In this document: piece by piece, positions 1 to 4,740 of the stretch
How the letters are laid out: the number at the start of each line of letters is the position of its first letter
Numbering within the stretch: the stretch's first letter is position 1
Assembly (NCBI GenBank): GCA_029287755.1
Contig: JARFQM010000306.1
Location: forward strand, 1-5,339
Source: Desulfofustis sp.
Lineage (GTDB): Bacteria > Desulfobacterota > Desulfobulbia > Desulfobulbales > Desulfocapsaceae
DNA length: 5,339 bases
Direction: 5' to 3'
The notes under the pieces: generated by a model
What the model saw: only the letters and a program-made list of their open reading frames with translations
What the model was told of the DNA's origin: nothing
The model's database searches: none
Program-made: the position numbers and the translations under genes

Positions 1-49
1 GGCACCCTATGGCCCTTCTACCATCTTTTATAAAGGCTACAAATCGCAT
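1..49 (-). CDS. Probable FAH-family hydrolase, N-terminal fragment (runs off the left edge)
   Basis: Only the first 16 codons are inside the window. They read MRFVAFIKDGRRAIGC on the minus strand, starting at the ATG at 49-47. This has the look of the N-terminus of fumarylacetoacetate hydrolase (FAH) family proteins, which typically open with M-(R/K)-(F/L)-V-T-F-x-x-D-G-x-x-x-x-G. Family members hydrolyse, isomerise or decarboxylate acylpyruvate-type and other 2-oxo acids, using a metal bound further along the protein, which is not visible here. A purine-rich ribosome binding site (GGGGGAA at 60-54) lies 5 to 7 bases before the ATG, and a TTGACA-type promoter sits about 50 bases upstream. The gene is divergent from the GntR regulator at 308, a usual arrangement for a regulator and its target. 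FAH genes often neighbour TTT transporters, which fits the operon at 3540. The assignment rests on 16 residues and could be wrong. Confidence 0.55.
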   Translation of the reverse strand, partial: MRFVAFIKDGRRAIGC

Positions 50-78
50 GATATTCCCCCATGAGATGTTTTTCAGTA

Positions 79-107
79 AAACTATTCCAATTTGAAATTG
101 GTGTCAA
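79..107 (-). promoter_or_regulatory. Candidate leftward promoter of the FAH-like gene
   Basis: On the minus strand a perfect -35 hexamer TTGACA (107-102) is followed, after a 17-base spacer, by TAGTTT (84-79). The latter matches the -10 consensus at only three of six positions. Transcription would start near 72, leaving a leader of about 20 bases before the ATG at 49. The weak -10 would fit a regulated promoter. The spacer is almost wholly occupied by a 15-base inverted repeat (87-101). Confidence 0.45.
87..101. promoter_or_regulatory. Inverted repeat CCAATTT-G-AAATTGG, candidate operator
   Basis: The two 7-base arms are perfect complements around a single central G. The repeat lies exactly between the -35 and -10 of the putative leftward promoter, where a bound protein would block RNA polymerase. 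Its half-site ATTGG recurs at 240-259 upstream of the GntR gene. The sequence TTGAAATTGGT at 92-102 is repeated identically at 317-327, inside the first codons of that gene. The natural candidate binder is the FadR-like regulator encoded at 308. That link is inferred. Confidence 0.4.
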
Positions 108-239
108 CCGCTTCATTGGCTTGCAGGATGTCATAAATTAAAAAACGTTGAAGAAAATTTTAATAATTAAACAATATCAGTAATTTGATACTCAATACCT
201 CAAGACTTAAAAGTCCCTTTATCCATCCCTGGCTATTGC

Positions 240-259
240 AACCAATCGATCAATTGGTT
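240..259. promoter_or_regulatory. Inverted repeat AACCAAT-N6-ATTGGTT, candidate autoregulatory operator
   Basis: Perfect 7-base arms (240-246 and 253-259) flank the spacer cgatca. The repeat lies about 50 bases before the start codon of the GntR regulator. It sits just upstream of GATAAT (282-287), the best available -10 match, for which no good -35 is visible. The arms contain the GGT/ACC core typical of sites bound by FadR-subfamily regulators, although the half-sites here point outward (ACCAAT...ATTGGT), unlike the classical TGGT-N3-ACCA box. The same half-site occurs at 87-101. Confidence 0.35.
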
Positions 260-307
260 ATGGTGGGCTCTGGTGCTGGTTGATAATACGAAACGGTCCG
301 TGATCCC

Positions 308-988
308 ATGAATACCTTGAAATTGGTAGAGCAACTTAACGAAATGATTTCGGAAGGAAGATTTCCTGAAAATTCCAAGCTGCCGCCGGAAAGAGAGCTT
401 TCCAGAAATCTGCAGGTAACCCGGTCCAGTCTGAGAAAAGCGCTGGCTCTGCTTGAAGCGGATGGAAAAATCTGGAGGCATGTTGGCAGAGGAACGTTCG
501 TCGGACAACCGTCCGCGGAAGAGTCCCTGCAGCTTTCTTTTTTTACCAAGACAACCAATCCCATGGAAGTTATGGAAATGCGTCTGGTTGTCGAACCCCG
601 GCTGGCTGGATTCGCCGCCATGCGTGCCACTCCGGCAATGATTGCCAAGCTCTACCGCTGCGTGGAAAAAAGCAGGTCGCCCAGGGACACTCATTCCTAT
701 GAATTGTGGGACGCGACACTGCACCGGACCATAGCAGAGGCAGCCCAGAATAACCTGCTGTTGTCAGTACTCAATATTGTCAATGCCATGCGCCAGGACA
801 GGCTGTGGGGGCAATTAAAAGAGCTGGCCGTAACTCCCGACAAGATGCAAACTTACACAGACCAGCATCTGCGCTGCATTGAAGCGATAGAGTCCAGAAA
901 TGCCACGGCTGCGGAACAGCTCATGAACGAGCATCTGGAGTCAGTGAAAAATGATCTGCTGGCAGTCAGCGGCAATAAACCGCTGTAG
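308..988 (+). CDS. GntR-family transcriptional regulator, FCD domain (FadR-like)
   Basis: The 226-residue protein has a winged helix-turn-helix at about residues 3-66 and an FCD ligand-binding domain at about 85-218, the normal length for this family. The DNA-binding part carries LPPERELS (25-32) and a recognition helix VTRSSLRKAL (37-46), close to those of FadR and PdhR, then a wing with RHVGRGTFVG (57-66). The FCD domain keeps a full metal-ligand set, D135, H139, H187 and H209, so a metal-assisted carboxylate effector is likely. The effector itself cannot be read from the sequence. The start ATG is the only good choice, because an in-frame TAA (284-286) lies just upstream. It has no clear Shine-Dalgarno sequence (preceded by ggtccgtgatccc), suggesting low expression. 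The gene is divergent from the FAH-like gene at 49, its likely target together with itself. Its 3' end faces the ModA-like gene. Confidence 0.92.
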   Translation: MNTLKLVEQLNEMISEGRFPENSKLPPERELSRNLQVTRSSLRKALALLEADGKIWRHVGRGTFVGQPSAEESLQLSFFTKTTNPMEVMEMRLVVEPRLAGFAAMRATPAMIAKLYRCVEKSRSPRDTHSYELWDATLHRTIAEAAQNNLLLSVLNIVNAMRQDRLWGQLKELAVTPDKMQTYTDQHLRCIEAIESRNATAAEQLMNEHLESVKNDLLAVSGNKPL

Positions 989-995
989 CTCGAGT

Positions 996-1051
996 GAGCA
1001 TAACTTTCGATAGTGGTAATTGTCACTCTGTCAGCAGTAAAAAGTGTGCTC
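996..1051. terminator. Possible stem-loop between the convergent genes
   Basis: GAGCA (996-1000) and ACTTT (1003-1007) can pair with TGCTC (1047-1051) and AAAGT (1041-1045). They enclose a small hairpin AGTG...CACT (1012-1027). The structure lies between the facing 3' ends of the GntR regulator and the ModA-like gene, where a bidirectional terminator is expected. It is a weak case: the stem is interrupted, the enclosed loop is long, and neither strand has a following run of T. Confidence 0.2.
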
Positions 1052-1090
1052 TTCCTCAATACTCGTATGGCTGCCCACAAATATGTCCTT

Positions 1091-1849
1091 TCATAACTCC
1101 AGCCTGACGATCCCCGCCGCCTCGAACAGGGATATCCCCTCCGGACTGCAGAGAAAATCGAGCAAGGATCGAGCTTCATCTTTATAAGTACTGGTGCTCA
1201 TCTGCACTGCGGAGTAAGAGGTGTAGTTCTGGATTTCTGGCGGCAGAGGACCAACATAGACCAGCCCGTTGCCTTGTTCCAGCATGATCTCGGTAATGGG
1301 GCCAAAACCGATCTCTCGGCCAGTGCCTTTTAAGACGTGCTGCATGACCTCTGCTCCGGTAGCGTAGCGGGTGGTTTTGGGTTCCACTCGTTCCCAGACT
1401 CCCATGTCCTTGAAGAGGTTTTCGATATATATACCGGTAGAGGCCAGATTGAAGACGATCGATTCTGCTTCGAGCACCGCCTCCTCAATGTCCATTGCGG
1501 AAGAGATAACGGGTATCGGGGCCCCCGGGCGGACTGCTACACCCGATCCTACTCGACCGATGTCTGAGTCGCCACCTTCCACTTTGCCGGCCTCGCGCAA
1601 CTCTGCAATCAGGGCGTGCGGGGCTATGACGACATCAAACCTATCGCCCGCGAAGAGGCGCTTGCGTATGTGCGGGGCGGTGTTGAAGGTAATATCGACC
1701 GTGCAGCCTGAGAGTTTCTCAAATGTTGCTGCAGCTGAGTTCAGACCAGGTTCGATAGCTCCGCCGCTGAGGATGGCGATCTCGGTGGACACGGATGGGG
1801 CGGTGAGTCCCAGGAAGATACTTGGCAAACCAATGTTGATCATATACAT
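1091..1849 (-). CDS. ModA-like (molybdate-type) substrate-binding domain protein
   Basis: This 252-residue protein resembles the type 2 periplasmic-binding fold of the ModA-like SBP_bac_11 group. Visible family motifs are LSGGAIEPGL (28-37), FDVVIAP (71-77), VGSGVAVRPGAP (100-111), NLASTGIYIENLF (134-146), GREIGFG (177-183) and PLPPEIQNYTSY (201-212). Homologues with these motifs are often called molybdate-binding by similarity, but their ligand is generally unproven. The start at 1849 is chosen because GGAGGG (1859-1854) lies 4-5 bases upstream; the ATG at 1843 is the alternative. The frame stays open to 2020, but that extension has no ribosome site, reads unlike the family, and overlaps hairpins. 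The N-terminus (GLPSIFLGLTAPSV) is mildly hydrophobic without a leading positive charge, so export is doubtful. No ABC permease or ATPase gene is adjacent. A role as a cytoplasmic binding or accessory protein, or as an orphan receptor, is possible. Confidence 0.85.
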   Translation of the reverse strand: MYMINIGLPSIFLGLTAPSVSTEIAILSGGAIEPGLNSAAATFEKLSGCTVDITFNTAPHIRKRLFAGDRFDVVIAPHALIAELREAGKVEGGDSDIGRVGSGVAVRPGAPIPVISSAMDIEEAVLEAESIVFNLASTGIYIENLFKDMGVWERVEPKTTRYATGAEVMQHVLKGTGREIGFGPITEIMLEQGNGLVYVGPLPPEIQNYTSYSAVQMSTSTYKDEARSLLDFLCSPEGISLFEAAGIVRLEL

Positions 1850-1860
1850 GTATCCCTCCA
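1850..1860 (-). promoter_or_regulatory. Ribosome binding site deciding the ModA-like start
   Basis: On the minus strand TGGAGGGATAC runs directly into the ATG at 1849. It is one of the stronger Shine-Dalgarno matches in the window and argues against the longer reading frame that begins at 2020. Confidence 0.7.
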
Positions 1861-1877
1861 ATGAAAGATTTCGAGCA

Positions 1878-1937
1878 CGCTGCCCCAGCGAGCCCCCCCC
1901 GGTCGGGGCTGAGGTCGCTGCACAGGGATGCAGCGAC
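1878..1937 (-). promoter_or_regulatory. Structured leader of the ModA-like gene: three consecutive hairpins
   Basis: In the minus-strand transcript three hairpins follow one another with almost no unpaired bases between them, ending about 20 bases before the Shine-Dalgarno. The first is a perfect 9-bp stem (arms 1937-1929 and 1922-1914, loop of six). The second is a 6-bp AGCCCC/GGGGCT stem (1910-1905 and 1896-1891) with a C/G-rich loop that permits other registers. The third is a perfect 5-bp CGCTG/CAGCG stem with a three-base loop (1890-1878). This compact fold before a metabolite-binding protein gene resembles a cis-regulatory RNA. I cannot match it to a known riboswitch; a molybdenum-cofactor element was considered because of the gene type but not confirmed. 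It could also be chance GC-rich folding. Confidence 0.4.
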
Positions 1938-1979
1938 ATAATGCAAGAGCTGAAACGTGACCGTGAGTCGAGAGTAAAA

Positions 1980-2022
1980 TGATGTCTTTTCGAACAAATA
2001 CTCTGATCTCGGGGAGACATCA
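1980..2022 (-). promoter_or_regulatory. Pair of mutually exclusive stems upstream of the ModA-like gene
   Basis: On the minus strand TGATGTCT (2022-2015) can pair with AGACATCA (1987-1980), a perfect 8-bp stem followed directly by TTTTA. The same segment can instead fold locally, as CTGA...TCAG plus TCTC...GAGA between 2023 and 2003. Competing stems with a short T run downstream resemble an attenuator, but the 8-bp stem is A/T-rich and its loop is 27 bases, so it would be a weak terminator. Alternatively the inverted repeats are protein-binding half-sites, since the AGACAT core recurs at 2070-2088. Confidence 0.25.
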
Positions 2023-2421
2023 GTTCTCCGGTCCGGTTAGCTACGGGGGTGCGGATTCCTTTCTATAGTAAGACATGACTGCTGTCTTGGAAATCCTTGG
2101 GCTCCGCAACTGGAGTGGGTGCGCGATAATCTGGACGCGTACCCGGGGCAAACAGGGCGGATCTGATCGGTGGAAATCCCGTCATATTACCTCACACCGA
2201 GTTGTCTATTATCCCAACAGCACAAGATTGAGACGGCTGAATCACATTTAAACCGCACGATATGTTCATGCGGTTCTTTCATAGAGGCTATACGCCCGGA
2301 TTTATTTGCTATCCAGACCTCGTCTCAAGTCTGCCAGGCTTTGCCCACAGTGGATAAACAGCGGCTGAAAGACACCAAATCGAGCGGAGGTGGTGGGTCA
2401 TCGTTTTTTTTGCTTTCATTG
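2023..2421. other. Intergenic region with no convincing gene
   Basis: This is the middle of the gap between the divergent ModA-like gene and the second GntR gene. A reading frame opens at 2170, but it runs into the regulator in a different frame, has a cysteine- and serine-rich composition unlike any family I know, and lacks a ribosome site, so I treat it as non-coding. Two hairpins stand out. GGGTGCGCG/CGCGTACCC (2117-2125 and 2136-2144, one G-T wobble) has a 10-base loop. AACCGCA/TGCGGTT (2251-2257 and 2269-2275) has an 11-base loop and on the minus strand is followed by TTAAAT, a poor terminator tail. A run of eight T occupies 2404-2411. Confidence 0.6.
2070..2088. promoter_or_regulatory. 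Inverted repeat AAGACA-N7-TGTCTT, candidate operator
   Basis: The 6-base arms are perfect. On the minus strand the repeat lies between a poor -35-like TTCCAA and a -10-like TACTAT (16-base spacing), so it could control transcription towards the ModA-like gene. Two further copies of the core, ATGTCT at 1982-1987 and AGACAT at 2015-2020, lie within 110 bases. Confidence 0.3.
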
Positions 2422-2439
2422 TATATCATATATGATATA
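2422..2439. promoter_or_regulatory. 18-bp perfect palindrome, probable operator of the second GntR gene
   Basis: TATATCATATATGATATA is a perfect palindrome ending 40 bases before the regulator's start codon. It overlaps TATATT (2436-2441), a five-of-six match to the -10 hexamer; the -35 position is poor. A palindrome over the promoter of a GntR gene is the classic arrangement for autorepression, and the size suits a dimeric winged-helix protein. Simple A/T content raises the chance of an accidental palindrome, but TATCA-N4-TGATA with flanks is longer than expected by chance. A looser relative, TATCA-N6-TGATA, lies at 175-190. Confidence 0.5.
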
Positions 2440-2479
2440 TTTTGCTCCTACATGACACCTTGTTCAGCCAGGATCGACG

Positions 2480-3172
2480 ATGGAATTCACAACCAAATCA
2501 GAAGCTGTGCGCCGCGCACTTCGCAAGAGGATCATCGGCAGGAAGCTCAAGCCGGGGCAAAAAATTGTCATATCGGAAATAGCCAGGGAATTCGGCGTCA
2601 GCGGGATACCTGTCCGAGAGGCGATCAAGAAGCTGGAGAGTGAAGGGCTTGTCAAATTCACCCCGCACGTCGGCGCCGTTGTCAATGCCGTTGCCCGTGA
2701 AGAATTTCTCGAGATCTACCTGATGCGAATCGAACTCGAAGCCCTGGCCACGAAGCTTTCAGCGCCTCATATGAAAGAATCGGATATTTCCGAACTCAAA
2801 GATTTGGTCAAGCAGGCGGAGCATGCCATCGAGCAGGGCGAAACCGGAATCCTGGGAGCGTTGAACAAATCGTTTCACCTAAAGATTTACAAGACCGCTC
2901 CGTATCCATTCCTGTACAAGACAATCGTTGATCTGTGGGAACGTTTTGAATTGATGCAATGCGTATTTGCCTATGTGCCTGAACGGGCGGTGCCATCGTG
3001 GGATGAGCACAAAATCATAGTAGAGGCTCTGGAGGAAAGGGATGCCGAAAGAGCGGGGAAACTGGTCAGGCAGCAAAAGACCAGGACAAAACGGGCCCTG
3101 GAAAAGATACTGAAGAAAGCGGGTGCAGATTCGAGTAAAGCCAGCGAACGGCAAGCTTCCGGTAAAAGCTGA
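2480..3172 (+). CDS. GntR-family transcriptional regulator, FCD domain (second)
   Basis: The 230-residue protein has an N-terminal winged helix (about 5-70) with LKPGQKIVISEIAREFGVS (23-41) and recognition helix GIPVREAIKKL (42-52), then an FCD domain (about 76-212). A lysine- and serine-rich tail follows to residue 230. Of the usual FCD metal ligands, H133 and H177 are present, the first acidic position is N129, and the last histidine appears to be Q199 in LVRQQKTRT. Metal binding may therefore be altered or lost. The start is supported by AGGA (2470-2473) six bases upstream. The frame overlaps a spurious longer reading frame from 2170. The gene lies in the same direction as the TTT operon, 367 bases ahead of it, so that operon is a plausible target along with its own promoter palindrome. 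The effector is unknown, probably a carboxylate as in related regulators. Confidence 0.92.
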   Translation: MEFTTKSEAVRRALRKRIIGRKLKPGQKIVISEIAREFGVSGIPVREAIKKLESEGLVKFTPHVGAVVNAVAREEFLEIYLMRIELEALATKLSAPHMKESDISELKDLVKQAEHAIEQGETGILGALNKSFHLKIYKTAPYPFLYKTIVDLWERFELMQCVFAYVPERAVPSWDEHKIIVEALEERDAERAGKLVRQQKTRTKRALEKILKKAGADSSKASERQASGKS

Positions 3173-3539
3173 GCGAGAGGGAAAAAAACAAGAAAATGCA
3201 TAAACGTTTTGCGGGACAGCTCGACCGAGCCCTGCGTTGGCCAAGGTGCCCGACCCGGTTCCGAGCTTTTGTGGCAACACCGCTGATTCCCCACCGTCCA
3301 GATTCGGTGCATGCCAGGTGATTTCCTAGCCGGCGGCCAGCCACCATAATTCATCAATGCAGCGGGCCGGCAACGTGCCTGGTGTGGGGGGAGGCGCTGT
3401 TTCTTCCTATGATTTCCCAGGCAAAGCATTTCAACCAAAAGGAGGAGGAAACGAGCACGACCGCACGATCGGAAACGCTGATGAAGCGAGACCATCAGCA
3501 TACTCACACTGCAAACACCACTAATTGGAGGTATAACCA
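3173..3539. other. Leader and promoter region of the TTT operon, no convincing gene
   Basis: No recognisable protein is encoded. A 41-codon frame (3196-3321) and a 44-codon frame (3409-3543, its TGA overlapping the tctC ATG as ATGA) are open, but neither has a properly spaced ribosome site or a familiar sequence. A hairpin with arms GCGGG/CCTGC and GCTC/GAGC occupies 3211-3235 without a T tail. A strong Shine-Dalgarno-like tract, GGAGGAGG (3441-3448), has no ATG, GTG or TTG at usable distance. CATAAT (3345-3350) matches a -10 at five positions but has only a poor -35 (TTTCCT). No copy of the 2422-2439 palindrome is present. Confidence 0.6.
3477..3499. promoter_or_regulatory. Inverted repeat GCTGATG-N9-CATCAGC in the tctC leader
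   Basis: The two 7-base arms (3477-3483 and 3493-3499) are perfect, with a 9-base spacer. The repeat ends 40 bases before the tctC start. It may be an operator or an mRNA hairpin; the sequence does not show which. It is the best dyad in this leader and so a candidate site for one of the two GntR regulators. Confidence 0.3.
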
Positions 3540-3541
3540 AT
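3524..3541 (+). promoter_or_regulatory. tctC ribosome binding site inside an ATTGG/CCAAT inverted repeat
   Basis: GGAGG (3527-3531) lies 8 bases before the ATG at 3540, a strong and well-placed Shine-Dalgarno. It overlaps ATTGG (3524-3528), which is complementary to CCAAT (3537-3541) covering the start codon. A 5-bp hairpin could therefore partly mask initiation. As DNA, GGT-ATA-ACCAAT (3530-3538 core) also resembles half of the ATTGGT-N3-ACCAAT box known for PdhR-type GntR regulators. Confidence 0.45.
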
Positions 3542-4556
3542 GAGCGCTAAAGATCCCCTGTTCACCCGGAGAACATTTCTTAAAGGTACTGCAGCATCAA
3601 TCGCCCTGGGCTCGGTATCGACATTCCCTTTTGAAAATCTGTTCGCCGCAGATTTTCCGGAACGCACCATCGATATAGTCGTTCCCACAGGTGCGGGAGG
3701 TGGTGCTGACCGCAACCTGAGGGCATTTATCAGTGTATGGAAAAAATATTTGCAGACCGAATTCGAACCCGGATTCTTCAAGGGGGCTGGCGGCCAGGTT
3801 GGCTACGAAACGTACCTCGGCAAAAGAGAACCGGACTGCTACAACCTGCTTTATGGCAATATGGGGCCGGAAACCATCATGTACGTCCTGCAGAATCCCA
3901 ACTACCAGTTCCCCGGGGACTATGTCTATTTCAACCGCTGTGACGTCGATCCGAGCGTGATATGGGTCAGGAAAGACAGCCCCTTCCAAACCATCGAGGA
4001 GCTTGTCGAAGAAGGCAAGAAGCGGTCGATCACACTGTCATGCAGCCGCTTGCCCCACCCCGCCTCCATAGGGTCTCTTTCCCTGGCGGATGCGACAGGT
4101 GCGAAGTTCAACCTGATTCCTTACGGCGGTGGCAATCCAACCGTCGTAGCCTGCCTCACCGGGGAGGTCGATGCCAGCGCATTGCCGATGGCCAATCCGA
4201 TTTCCACCAAAGGTCAGGCGCGTGTCCTCGGCGTATTCGCTCCGAGTAACCCGATACCGGATCGTACCGACAATGCCCCGGCGATCAACGACGTGTTTGG
4301 AACAGACATACCCGATCTGCCGTCGGCACGGGCCTTCGCGCTGCATACGGAAGCCATAGAGAAGTACCCGGAAAGGTACGAGCTCTTGAAGAGCACCATG
4401 CGCAAAGTTTTCGATGACCCCGATTACAAGGTGGCCATCGAGAAAACCGGCCGGCCGTGGGAGTTCATTTCCTTTGCCGATGAAGCAGAGTGCATGGAGT
4501 ATGCCGCCAACATGATGGAATTGGCGAAGAAGTACGAATCACTCTTAACTGCCTAA
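3540..4556 (+). CDS. tctC: TTT transporter periplasmic receptor (TctC/Bug family) with Tat signal
   Basis: The 338-residue protein is the solute-binding receptor of a tripartite tricarboxylate transporter. It captures a carboxylate in the periplasm and hands it to TctA/TctB. The N-terminus has a twin-arginine motif, TRRTFLK (9-15), then a hydrophobic stretch (16-30) and a probable cleavage near FAA-DFP (35-40). Family features follow: the ligand-pocket segment VVPTGAGGGADRNLR (47-61) with D57, GAGGQVG (82-88), a second pocket around IPYGGGNPTVVACLTGEVDASALP (193-216), and DLPSARAFALH (259-269). The length is usual for the family. Most Bug receptors use ordinary Sec signals, so the Tat motif is a little unusual and implies export in folded form. 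The ligand cannot be predicted; family members bind citrate, other dicarboxylates, aromatic acids or amides. A well-placed GGAGG supports the start. tctB and tctA follow, after a strong stem-loop. Confidence 0.93.
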   Translation: MSAKDPLFTRRTFLKGTAASIALGSVSTFPFENLFAADFPERTIDIVVPTGAGGGADRNLRAFISVWKKYLQTEFEPGFFKGAGGQVGYETYLGKREPDCYNLLYGNMGPETIMYVLQNPNYQFPGDYVYFNRCDVDPSVIWVRKDSPFQTIEELVEEGKKRSITLSCSRLPHPASIGSLSLADATGAKFNLIPYGGGNPTVVACLTGEVDASALPMANPISTKGQARVLGVFAPSNPIPDRTDNAPAINDVFGTDIPDLPSARAFALHTEAIEKYPERYELLKSTMRKVFDDPDYKVAIEKTGRPWEFISFADEAECMEYAANMMELAKKYESLLTA

Positions 4557-4617
4557 AACAAGGCCCAGGCACACTTCGCTAAGACCACTGCACCACGGTC
4601 CTTGGCGGCCTTAGCTG

Positions 4618-4653
4618 AGGTGAGACAGGACCGGGCCAGGTCCTGCCTCACCT
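4618..4653 (+). terminator. Strong stem-loop between tctC and tctB (terminator or processing element)
   Basis: AGGTGAG-A-CAGGACC (4618-4632) pairs with GGTCCTG-C-CTCACCT (4639-4653). This gives fourteen Watson-Crick pairs with one A-C mismatch around a six-base loop. The following sequence, tcttgccatctttt, is T-rich but not a clean T run, so termination would be partial. Such elements inside transporter operons usually raise the level of receptor mRNA over membrane-subunit mRNA, by partial termination or by protecting the 3' end of the upstream message. It also makes the ATG at 4669, 15 bases downstream, an unlikely start for tctB. Confidence 0.6.
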
Positions 4654-4740
4654 TCTTGCCATCTTTTAATGGCCTGTATGGAAAACGGCAGGGAGTCTGC
4701 TGCAAATCCGGAGATCCCTCTGCAGAAAAAGGCACGTATC

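Noticed and set aside
233..724. 163-codon minus-strand frame over the first GntR gene
   Set aside because: Antisense shadow of a regulator with intact winged-helix and FCD motifs.
1371..1982. 203-codon plus-strand frame opposite the ModA-like gene
   Set aside because: It is antisense to a gene with clear family motifs and shows no family resemblance itself.
1850..2020. N-terminal extension of the ModA-like protein to the ATG at 2020
   Set aside because: Extension is unlike the family, crosses three hairpins, and the strong GGAGGG before 1849 fits the shorter protein.
2350..2362. DnaA-box-like sequence (minus strand TTATCCACT)
   Set aside because: Single copy with one mismatch and no other origin features.
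2170..2643. 157-codon plus-strand frame upstream of and overlapping the second GntR gene
   Set aside because: No ribosome site, cysteine/serine-rich unfamiliar sequence, overlaps the well-supported regulator in another frame and spans its promoter palindrome.
3196..3321. 41-codon frame after the second GntR gene
   Set aside because: The purine-rich tract before it is too far from the ATG, and the arginine/proline-rich peptide is not recognisable.
2971..3540. 189-codon minus-strand frame over the end of the second GntR gene and the tctC leader
   Set aside because: Antisense to the FCD domain, arginine/serine-rich composition, no recognisable motif.
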